From Anoplolepis gracilipes (Eukaryota; Arthropoda; Insecta; Hymenoptera; Formicidae): DNA of 64,000 nt. Shown piece by piece: positions 48,501 through 57,470 of the stretch; the first letter of the stretch is position 1, and every line of letters starts with the position of its first letter. The stretch is taken from NCBI RefSeq assembly GCF_047496725.1, contig NC_132972.1, positions 8,598,501 to 8,662,500 on the forward strand, given 5' to 3'. Position numbers and translations under genes: made by a program. The notes beneath the pieces were generated by a model that worked only from the letters and a program-made list of their open reading frames with translations, did no database searches and was not told the DNA's origin.

Positions 48501-49259
48501 CGTTTAAAAGCACGCAACCATAAGATGATTAAAATAACAAATAATAACTTTTATATATATGTACCAGCCTTTTTTTCGATCTTCCTGATCATAAAACGAC
48601 ATACACGTTTTTCAAAATTTTTGAATTTTCTGTCTCTATCTCAAATGGTAGGGTATGTAAGGATCGCTTGCAACGCGAGCAATAAGGGAGTGAAAACGAA
48701 GGGAACAGTCCTATCTGCAATTGCAATCGATAGTAACCCCTCCCTGAAGCCTCCGATGTTGGCTACGATATTTAAATGTCAGGCACATAACACGCGTTCG
48801 CCACCTTCCGTGAGGGGTTGGGTAACTCTAACATTTATACCTCACCTCACCCTTGTACTCCGAGTTTCCGTCGTGAAGCGACCCTCTTTCGTCGTTCCTC
48901 TCGCACTTTCTCTCCTCGCTCTCTTCGTCGCTCCCGGCATCTTGCACGCGTGCGCACCATTTATGCACTAACATAGCGAGAAAAAGAGCGGAAGGAAACG
49001 ATGAAAAAGCAGGACGAGAGAAGACGAAAGAAGGAAAGAAGATAACATTATTAAACTCAGGGCTTTCGACTTTTTGTGATAATGAATAGACAGACGAGAC
49101 TGTATTTCGAGCCGAGAGGTACGTAGGTGTCATGAACAATAGTAGTAGTGGTGAGGCTGGCCATTTTGTATTCCACGAGACCAACGGGTATATTTCGGCC
49201 ATAGGCGTCAATGGGCCAGACTCTATTTTCCCAGACAGTCGGAGGGTTGCTTGTCTGTC

Positions 49260-49395
49260 TCTTTCGTGTCGACGGGCGCGAGAAAGCGCTGTAAGATCTT
49301 TGTTCGACGTCGGACGTTATTAATCCGGGAATAGCTACTTTCGTGGGTCGAATGGCCCCGTCTCTCGATTCTTGCGTATCGTCGAGGGCGCAATA
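49260..49395 (+). repeat. Local paralogous block, 49/50-kb pair, copy A
   Basis: A 19-mer at 49,314-49,332 is identical to 50,255-50,273, 941 bp away in direct orientation. AAGATCTTT about 20 bp before it and a CTTTC.(C/T)GTC.ACG motif about 50 bp before it are also shared, as is a looser CTC...TATCG.(C)GAGGG segment after it. The homologous block is about 130-145 bp. Confidence 0.75.
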
Positions 49396-49687
49396 ACGCG
49401 AATGGGTCCGTGAAACCGAAACGAAACTTTGAGATTCGCATATTACGGGCGTGTACGCGTTTGCGTTACGTAATCCTTGCGAACGAGCGAAACGATTAAA
49501 CCGCGCGACCGCGAAGCACCAGACAAATATACGTCTGAACATCTTTGCAGGGATGCTTCGCTGCGCTTTCGTGGCAAAGTGGTATTAGCATTGTTGCATT
49601 GTACCTCATTAAAAGGTCTTAGCTATTGTGTTTTCAAATTGCAAAAATTTCCTATATTCTGTAAACAAAATATTAAATGCATGTATG

Positions 49688-49712
49688 CGTGTGTGTGTGT
49701 GTGTGTGTGTGT
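49688..49712 (+). repeat. (GT)n microsatellite
   Basis: GT run between the two copies of the 49/50-kb pair. Confidence 0.9.
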
Positions 49713-50089
49713 ACAGTAGTTTCTATAATAATAAAAAATAAAAGATCTAAAGATATGTTGTAAAGTTTTAATTTCTTAAAAGGTTGTAAGAATTTTGAAA
49801 TTGAAATATATGTGATTATACGTAATTCACATTTATATGTTTGCTTGTATGTTTATAACATTGTTGTTGCTTTTTCATTCTCTCGGCACAAATATTTCAA
49901 TTAAAGTGGCGGTCGAGATGTTAGTTTGAAAGCGCGAGCATTCTAAAAAGTTTCCGTGAAATTGAGAAAAATAACGCGAATTTCTCGGAAATTCGATCAC
50001 GTGGATAATGCACACAGAGCACGAAACTTTTGACTTCTCACTAATAGAAGAGGTGAACTGTCCAACTCGACATTAGATATTCGCCGAAG

Positions 50090-50090
<1 letters not shown>

Positions 50091-50117
<27 letters not shown>
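50091..50117 (+). repeat. (GA)n microsatellite
   Basis: GA run about 85 bp before copy B of the 49/50-kb pair. Confidence 0.9.
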
Positions 50118-50121
<4 letters not shown>

Positions 50122-50199
50122 AAGAGGAAGAACGAGATATAAAGAGAACAAAAAGCGATGCAAAAGGCGCAACCCAATTTTCATCGAGTGCCCGTGTAT

Positions 50200-50345
50200 A
50201 CTTTCACGTCACGATGTGCGAAACCTTAACGTTAAGATCTTTTTAAAGGCGCTAACGTTATTAATCCGGGAATGGTACGGTTATATCCGACACACCCTCG
50301 CGACTCTCCGGAATATCGGAGGGTGGCACGGTCTCTCGCGCGGCG
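50200..50345 (+). repeat. Local paralogous block, 49/50-kb pair, copy B
   Basis: Partner of the block at 49,260. A full CRE palindrome, TGACGTCA, follows at 50,361-50,368. The block lies in a CpG-rich patch after a (GA)n microsatellite. Confidence 0.75.
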
Positions 50346-50360
50346 GTGGAGAGAAATAAA

Positions 50361-50368
50361 TGACGTCA
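50361..50368. promoter_or_regulatory. Full CRE palindrome TGACGTCA
   Basis: Exact ATF/CREB consensus within a CpG-rich patch, 16 bp after the 50-kb duplicated block. Sequence match only. Confidence 0.35.
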
Positions 50369-52011
50369 CGCTCCGGGAAAAGTACTTCCCTGCGGTCTGC
50401 TATCCGAAGTTCGAGACAAAGAAGAAGAAGAAGCAGCCGCTGTTCGTGCCAAATGTCGTTGCTACCGGAACACCCGTCGAAGCTCGTAAGTCCAGGCATA
50501 ATTGGACCCCATATTTGTAATAAGAAGGGTTAAACTTTATTTTTCGTTAAGAAAATTCAATTACGCGTATTAAATAGTAAATCGCTGAAAAATGTGATTA
50601 AATATTGTATTTTTAAGATGTCAATATGTAAATTGATTCTTTTGTGTAGAGAAAATATTTTTTATTAAAAAGCAAATAAAACGTGATTTTCTCTCTTTAT
50701 AGTTCTTTTGCTAAATGTCAAGCCAGTCACAAAAAATTCTTAAGTATCTTTGATCTTCATTTCAATATAGAATAAATATTCCTGTCGATTCATATCTCTT
50801 GTTCTAATCGAAACACGATTATTAATAAAGATAATAATTATTGAAAACATTCTTTATTGAGCAAAAGCACGCCGACGTGATTTAAAAGCGAGCCCATATT
50901 CTTGCGACAAGTGAATCTAGGTAAAACTTTATGACTAATTCCGCATAATTTATGACAAAATAATCTGACAAACATTGAAGAGATAATATTGAATAGACTG
51001 TAGTCACGCGTCCGTTTCATAGACGCGCGTGATTTCCACGATTTAAAAAAATCGCAAAAAGAGAATAACGTTTTTAGCAGTTCAGTTTTTATGTTTTTAA
51101 GTCACCGGAGGCAAAATAGTTGCAATTGGTTCTAATGCATCGATCCATCAATGAAATAAATACAAACAGCTAAAGTTTCTACGTAAAATATATTAGTAAA
51201 TATGTAAATGTTTTACAAAAGAGAATTGACCGGAAATTAATCAAAAATAAATAATTAATGCAAGAATAATTAACACGTGTTTTTGTTCGAATTAAAAATA
51301 CAATCTCTCAAGTTATTTTTCAAATAGCGTTTGTTACGCCTTTCGTATAAATAGCGTACGTCCGTTCATCATGCAGTATATGCCTGAAATATTCACCGTC
51401 ATTTTTTTGAGCTTGTATACATAATCCCCACTGTAACGAAAAATTCACGAATCGATGGAAGCTTCGACCGACGAGCAAGTCCCGCTATATGTGCTCTCAT
51501 TGCATAACCCGTGCTCGAAGGCGCGACCGACGCGGCGAGTCTTTTTACTATCGCGCGTACGAAGTGATTTATAGTTGGCTAGTTTTTCCCTATTTCCTAC
51601 AAAATGACAAGGGAGCTAATTAACTCGGCTATTGTTGGCCCCGATCCCTTGCTCTTCCCCGCCACCCGTTCGCGGGAGTCACAAAACTATTATTACTCAC
51701 GCCATGTTACTTCGCGGTAATTAACGAACATGGCTGGAATATCCGACGGCAAAGAGAGGGAGAATTCGCTTTCGCTGACTGCCGTGCAACTTTCGGAACC
51801 AGGCTGTCTCTTGCCGAGCGTTTCCCATTCCGATTGTACGACACCGTGCAACGCGACGCTCTGTCAAATAAAAAAGGAACTTCGCTGCCTTCTGCAAGAG
51901 CGCGAATGATCGAGCGAGTTGTGTAACATAGAAATTTCGAGAGTGGTTAACTTACTTTCCGTCGAGTCACTGTGAAACCTATCACCCTTGAAGAAATTAG
52001 TTCTCTACAAA

Positions 52012-52043
52012 GCACACATGCTTACCTGAAACAGAAAAAAATG
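52012..52043 (-). other. Candidate recursive splice site (zero-length exon), site 2
   Basis: On the minus strand, seven T residues are followed by CTGTTTCAG, with the CAG at plus 52,026-52,028, and directly by GTAAGC at plus 52,020-52,025. It shares the T7-CTGTT-N-CAG-GTAAGCA pattern with the site at 29,073 but not the wider flanks, which argues for shared function rather than recent duplication. The acceptor and donor are both strong by consensus, and the upstream side is AT-rich as expected of an intron. A perfect MITE lies about 240 bp away at 52,284-52,686, on the upstream side in transcript terms. Confidence 0.6.
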
Positions 52044-52283
52044 TTTATACATAAATTATATATCTTTCGTAATTTAAATATTATCATTAATATAAAAAAT
52101 AAATAATAATTGTTGTTAGTCAAGGACATGTATCTTGGATAATTAACAATAATTTGAGACATTTAAGAGTAATAATTTGAATCACACCGCTTTAATCTTT
52201 ACAACGTGAGTAAAATTACATGCAATATTTTATTTTTGAGAAAAAATTTGATTTTCTATCTCTTTCGTATTTTTTACATTAAT

Positions 52284-52686
52284 CAGGGTGTATACTCAAA
52301 TTCTGTAAAAAAGTTCCCTGAGAATTCCAGGATCTTGCAGGTATTTTTGTTCAAAATTCCAGATAAAATTAAAATATTTTTAGATGCAATTTTAAAATAA
52401 GCTTATTTATTTTAGCGTATCATTTTTTGACATAAACAAAAAACATATATTTTAAACAATTTTATATAGACATAAACAAAAAATATATATTTTAAGCAGA
52501 TTTTAAACTTAAAATATTTTAAATTTTCATAAAAAATTTTTAAAATAAGTACTTCTTTGACATTTTTTAAAATTCCCTGAATCCTAAAAAACGAAATTCC
52601 ATGAGAATTCCATGATTTTTCAAGGTATAATAAAATTCCCTGAGAATATCAGGTTTTGCAGGTTTTTTCCGGGAGTATACACCCTG
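52284..52686. mobile_element. 403-bp MITE with 14-bp terminal inverted repeats and 6-bp target duplication
   Basis: The ends are perfect inverted repeats: CAGGGTGTATACTC at 52,284-52,297 and its complement at 52,673-52,686. Both are flanked by ATTAAT (52,278-52,283 and 52,687-52,692), the likely target duplication. Because ATTAAT is itself palindromic, the inverted match runs to 20 bp and the exact element boundary is slightly uncertain. The interior is non-coding. It holds a subterminal motif, TTCCCTGAGAAT then CAGG then TTGCAGG, near both ends in direct orientation, and a 40-bp direct duplication. Elements starting CAGGGTGT with CCCTGA-rich interiors are familiar non-autonomous DNA transposons in animals; I do not assign a superfamily. 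Confidence 0.85.
52429..52508. repeat. Internal 40-bp direct duplication inside the MITE
   Basis: Two successive 40-bp units, 52,429-52,468 and 52,469-52,508, both start GACATAAACAAAAAA and continue with an AT-rich ATATATTTTAA segment. They differ at a few positions near their ends. The duplication lies in the centre of the element, away from the terminal repeats. Confidence 0.75.
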
Positions 52687-52850
52687 ATTAATATATGTCT
52701 TTTTTTATATTTTTAAAATTGTTACAAAAAATTAAAATACACTGTGAGATTCGGAATAATTTTACTCTTATTGTAAGATACCATGGGGTCTGCCTTATAA
52801 CGTGTTTGAATATATCTGGACGTGGCTAATAAATTTTTTAAGAGCAATGT

Positions 52851-54360
52851 TATCGGACGTTATATAAAAGCTCGTCGAGAAATAAAAGCAGCTGCTGCAG
52901 TCAAAATCAATCAGCGACAAAATCGAATGAGAAAGCGCGAGCGGAGGTGAACGGCGTAAATTTTCGTATAACGCGTTCGTAAACTTGTGAATAATTAATT
53001 AGTAATACGAGATGGGAGTTGTGCCAGAGCGTTAGCTCGGACCATCCTTTCTGGACCGCCTCGACAGCCACCGGTGCTCAGGTTTGAAATTGGAGTCCCC
53101 TTCGCAGGGATCTCCCGTTCCCTGAGCCCGTCTTCGAATGAGGCACGCGAGGCGACGTCGACCACGTACCCTCGCTCACCTCATTATGCTAATTATTTAA
53201 ATCCCCCAACGCCACATTATGTTAAGCCCCGACGCACTTGGCAACGTATCCCGCGTATATGTGTATAAATCATCGTTATATCCTGTGGCTCGTTAAGAAA
53301 GTAAAGAGCATGTTGTACGGCATACGGTGTCATATACGACGGTAACGTTACTCGATGTTACGCAATTATCTTGTGAAATCTTATTAAACACACTTATGTT
53401 TTTCACCGAAATCTATTACGCCATACCTCATTAACGTAAAATGATATGTATCAAGTATGAGATTGAACGCAGTGACGAAAGTCGATGAAAATTTCATCAG
53501 ATGAAATATTTATTTGTAATAAACAACAATTGTGTAATTGCCACACATAAATAACGTATGAGCTATATATTATATGCATAACATTCTGCAAGCTTATCCT
53601 CCACACATCACGTAGTGGTGATAAATTCAAATAAAATTCCGATTTGAAATCACGCACGCGTACGCGCTCACTAAAGTTCCGAGGTCACAGAAAATCGCGA
53701 AACACTCGAGGAACTCTAGAAACATCACAAAGCTGGCTCGGGCGTTTATCGGCTAAGCAAGCAAACAAGACGAGGCGGCAGGAGAAAAATACATTCGCCG
53801 ACCGTAATCGCGAGCTCGCGCACGCGATATATCGGGGCGAAACGTGAGAGAGATACACGCCGAGAGGGTCAAGCCCGCCCACGACCTTAGTTTCACATGC
53901 CCGGCGCATTTCGGAAAACTCGAGTTCAGCCGGGCTTATAGTTGAAGTTTGATACGACGTTGACGGTGTGTGCGCGTTTAGTGAAACGGGTGGGAGTCCC
54001 TACGCGGCATGAATAAAACATTTTTTTAGGGTCATAAACCGTTTCCTCCTCGGTTTTTTAAAAGGCCTTCTCCTCACCTCTGCCACCGACTCGAGGCGAG
54101 CACCTACCATTAGTGCGGCGGCTTGCGACGTCGCAGAAACCAAGTGTCGCGATAGAAATTATGGTCCCGCGTTCTATGGGTTTGCAACTGCCACGCCGAA
54201 TCGTGCTCGAATGCTCGTAGTGACGTCGGCTTAACGATCCGCGACGACTTTTAACTCGCATTGCATTGAGAAATCCCGATTCGCGAGACGAATATACGTC
54301 GTTGACGTTTTCAACGCTACGCGATATGATCATGTTTATGACTACTAGGCGCTATATACT
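52851..54360. other. CpG-rich patch, unrecognised
   Basis: A TATAAAAG at 52,863-52,870 is followed by GC-richer sequence and could be a weak plus-strand core promoter, but no initiator sits at the usual distance. Frames are at most 91 codons. Confidence 0.45.
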
Positions 54361-54524
54361 AGATAGTATAGTAGTTGTGGAGTTGATTCTATTCTAGGAA
54401 TATAAATTCTCCCGAGAATGCAAGAGTATAATACTGAAGAACTGAAGAACTGAGAATATAAAATATTAAAAAATAATCAAATGTAATAAATATTATAAAT
54501 TAAAATATAAAGATAGAAAAACGC

Positions 54525-54542
54525 AAAAAAAAAAAAAAAAAA
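54525..54542. repeat. A18 tract
   Basis: Uninterrupted A run in AT-rich DNA. Confidence 0.85.
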
Positions 54543-55219
54543 TAGTCGTAAGTAAAATTATGAGAAAGATAAATAGAAAAAAAGATATGCGAAAAAAAAG
54601 AAAGAAAAATATATGTAGCTATATATGTATATGTATCGTTATGGAGAGTGATATTTTAAACAATAGACACCCACTCTCTTGTTAAAATCCTCTTATCGAG
54701 ACAAATAATATTAAGCGTCGCCCTATAAAACGGATTCGAAAGCCCGACATACAAAAGGATTAATCCGCTCGACGTCTTGAATTGCATATCGAAATAACAC
54801 GCTCGGATGCAGACCGCGCTGATAACGCATAGTTCAATGGCGCGTGTAATATGCTGCTGTATCGTTTCCGTGGAATCTGACGCGAAGTTTTGGCCGAAAC
54901 TCGAAATGGGGAGTTACATCTCGGGAATGGCAGAGAGCGCGTGCGCGCTCTTCGATGTTACTGTGTTGTAGCCAACGTGATGAATCAGGCTAAATAATAC
55001 CGGGCCAAATACTTGTTTGCCTAGGTTGCAATTTCAAACGATCCCGCTCGCCCCATTGCAATTTGCGAAATTGATGGTGAAACGTTGTTATGCAATTTTA
55101 TTTGATTAAAATGAAGCGCAGTAGAGTCCGCTTAGTCCGCCGCGATCTTAAATTAATGACCGGGCTTGAGTACCTCGCGAACGTAACAAATAATGTTCTT
55201 AGCGTTGACGATAATGTCA

Positions 55220-55252
55220 ATCTCTCTTTCTCTCTTTCTCTCTTTCTCTCTT
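55220..55252 (+). repeat. (CTCTTT)n-like pyrimidine repeat
   Basis: CTCTCTTT units, about four copies, ending about 30 bp before the 60-bp tandem duplication. Confidence 0.85.
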
Positions 55253-55283
55253 TAACGCATCATCTTTTCCCTCTTTATACGTA

Positions 55284-55403
55284 ATATTTAAAATTCAGTT
55301 AAAAAATAATTTCTTTAAAATATATTTTAGAAAGAGAATCTACATATTTAAAATTCAGTTAAAAAATAATTTCTTTAAAATATATTTTAGAAAGAGAATC
55401 TAC
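55284..55403. repeat. Perfect 60-bp tandem duplication
   Basis: Two identical 60-bp units lie head to tail, 55,284-55,343 and 55,344-55,403, without a mismatch. The unit is AT-rich and non-coding. It starts about 30 bp after a (CTCTTT)n stretch. The lack of divergence indicates a recent duplication, or an assembly artefact if reads do not span it. Confidence 0.95.
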
Positions 55404-56995
55404 ACTGTTTCATTTGTGAACGTGCGGACTGGTTTATATTAAAGATATTTCATAACTTTGCTGCCAGGATTATATTAAGCTTTTACGCACATCTGCAATT
55501 TTCTTTAGTTAAACTTTTTTAATTATCTGCTCCTTTTAGAGAGTCTGCCGATCTTTTACCCAATTATACCGGAGAGATCTCAGCCGTACAATATATATAT
55601 ATAAGTTAAACGAAAGAAAGAAAAAAATAATAGTTTTCCGCGACGGAGTATTTATCGAAACCGATCGCTCTCTCCTTTCGATCATTTTCATTCGGGCTGA
55701 TATCGTGGCCTCCAACCCAAAGTTCGCAAGAACCAACAATACGCGAACTTACGCTGGTGGAAATTATGTCTGGAAGCCGCCGCAGCTGCCGGAAAAGAAA
55801 GCGAATCAAACTTAATTTCGCCGGGACACCTGCCTACCATAGACCAGTCTACGCGTATAATTGATAGTGAAATATCATTTCGCAATTTCGTTTAATTAAA
55901 ATCTGATTCAAAGTTCGCCAAGAACAGCCATCGCGCCGCCCGAATAATACCACGTTACACCGGCTGCGGTTAATGCATCAGCGAAAGAGTTCGATTCTGT
56001 TTCTCCTTCTGTTTTGCCTTCCTCGACTTCTCTCTTTCACCCTCTTCTCCCTTCCGTCACTTCCGTTACTATCTTCCCTCGTTACGGAAGGTAAACGATC
56101 TCCATCTAGGAAGACGACTGAGTTTCGTTTGCATTCACAATAACGAGCGATGGTATTATATTCGATCTCAATGTAGTCATTACAATTATGGCGAGAATTA
56201 ATCGAAATGATGTATTGTGATAACATTCAAAATAATATTCAAAAATATGTATATACACTGTCTTTCTTAAACAGACTGAATTGGCTGAATATATATTGCA
56301 TTAAAGTTTTCTCTTATTATTTTTGTAATCTCTAACAAAAATTTTAAACAGAAAGTCTTTTTAGCTGTATATTCATATCCGTAAGTTGTAAACACTGATA
56401 ATAATTATGAAATCTGTTTATAACAAACTTTACATTTTTTGCTTCATTAATAAATTGTTAAAAATTAATAATAGTTTGAGAGAAAGACGGCATTAATTAA
56501 TTTCGTTTAGTACTTCTTTTCTGGGCAGATTGTCTTTTAATTATTCCGAGTCGATTAAAATAATCCTACGAAATTTTCATGCATTAACGAAAATGAATGT
56601 GTGCGCGTAATATATAATGAGTAATTTCAGGAACGATATGTGGCGCGTAGAGCGATATATTTATTATGCGTTTTAGAGAGAGAGACCGCTATAAATAACT
56701 TGTCGAGTTGAAATACTACCATCCGATTTTCCGAGCTGTAATACTGTTACCTTATGCGTAGTTTATCTCGTGCAAATTTCATGATACGTCAAAAAATATT
56801 TTATTTGCCAAATACACAAGTTGATATCATTTATTTATTATGACGCGCGAAAAAGTTTGATAGCTATAATTAAATTATGAATTCATCATTTGTGCCGTTT
56901 AAACACTGTTTAAAAATACATATTATAATTTGCACGCATCATTTTTAAGACATACATAAAAAATAGAATCTATCAGCTGTCGAAATGTCAGAATC

Positions 56996-57041
56996 GAAAG
57001 AAACGTCATTTTTCAAAGTAGTGAAAAATGACGTTTCTTTC
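56996..57041. repeat. Perfect 20-bp hairpin with 6-nt loop
   Basis: The left arm is 56,996-57,015, the loop AAGTAG is 57,016-57,021, and the right arm 57,022-57,041 is the exact reverse complement of the left. Each arm contains a half CRE (ACGTCATT or AATGACGT). A full TGACGTCA lies 43 bp further on. A perfect stem this long in otherwise unconstrained DNA is unusual; a recent foldback insertion, a paired regulatory site or a structured RNA are all possible. Confidence 0.85.
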
Positions 57042-57083
57042 AAGACGCGGTAATCGCTGTTATCGCTTAAAAGACGATGCGTT

Positions 57084-57091
57084 TGACGTCA
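57084..57091. promoter_or_regulatory. Full CRE palindrome TGACGTCA
   Basis: An exact TGACGTCA, the ATF/CREB consensus, sits 43 bp past the hairpin whose two arms each carry a half site. Together they make four half-sites or better within 100 bp. Sequence match only; binding is inferred. Confidence 0.4.
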
Positions 57092-57470
57092 CCATATTAT
57101 GTATTTATGTATATGTTTCATCTATTTCAAAATTAACTACTAATATAATTTAATTTGTCTCAAATATTTGTTATAATAAAAAAAATCTACATAAAAAAGG
57201 AGCTAAAATCTACATATCTTGGCAAAAAGTTGATGTAACAATGTCCGATATTTTTGTTTATTTAAAATAATATAAAATAATTTATTTAAAATTTTTCATT
57301 GCTTCATTATTAAATGTTAAAAAGCTCTAAGAAATAATAGCACGAAATATGCGAAATATTGCTTATTTTAAAAAAATTTTTATATACTTTTTATATCTAC
57401 GATTTAATGGTGAATTTTCTCATAATTTCTTGAAGTTGAATAGAATATAAAAAGTTTCTAACTTGGAGTC

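Larger units (their letters stand above)
48501..50520. other. CpG-rich block with the 49/50-kb pair
   Basis: Plus-strand frame 48,525-48,971 (148 codons) and minus-strand frame 49,057-49,542 (161 codons) have fairly ordinary composition but match nothing I know. The minus-strand one runs across duplicated block A. (GT)n lies at 49,688-49,712 and (GA)n at 50,091-50,117. Confidence 0.5.
50521..52850. other. AT-rich block with a CpG-rich patch, recursive splice site 2 and the MITE
   Basis: 51,430-51,960 is CpG-rich without long frames. 52,000-52,830 is AT-rich and contains the splice-site motif and the MITE. Nothing else seen. Confidence 0.6.
54361..57470. other. AT-rich block with mixed intervals
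   Basis: Contains a short (ACTGAAGA)n at 54,432-54,455, an A18 tract at 54,525-54,542, a (CTCTTT)n stretch and the 60-bp tandem duplication near 55.3 kb, and the perfect hairpin at 57.0 kb. Mixed at 54,690-55,220 and 55,540-56,110. No gene recognised. Confidence 0.6.

Noticed and set aside
52863..52920. Possible plus-strand TATA promoter (TATAAAAG at 52,863)
   Set aside because: No initiator at about +30 from the TATA box; the nearest CAGT or TCAG motifs are at the wrong distance.
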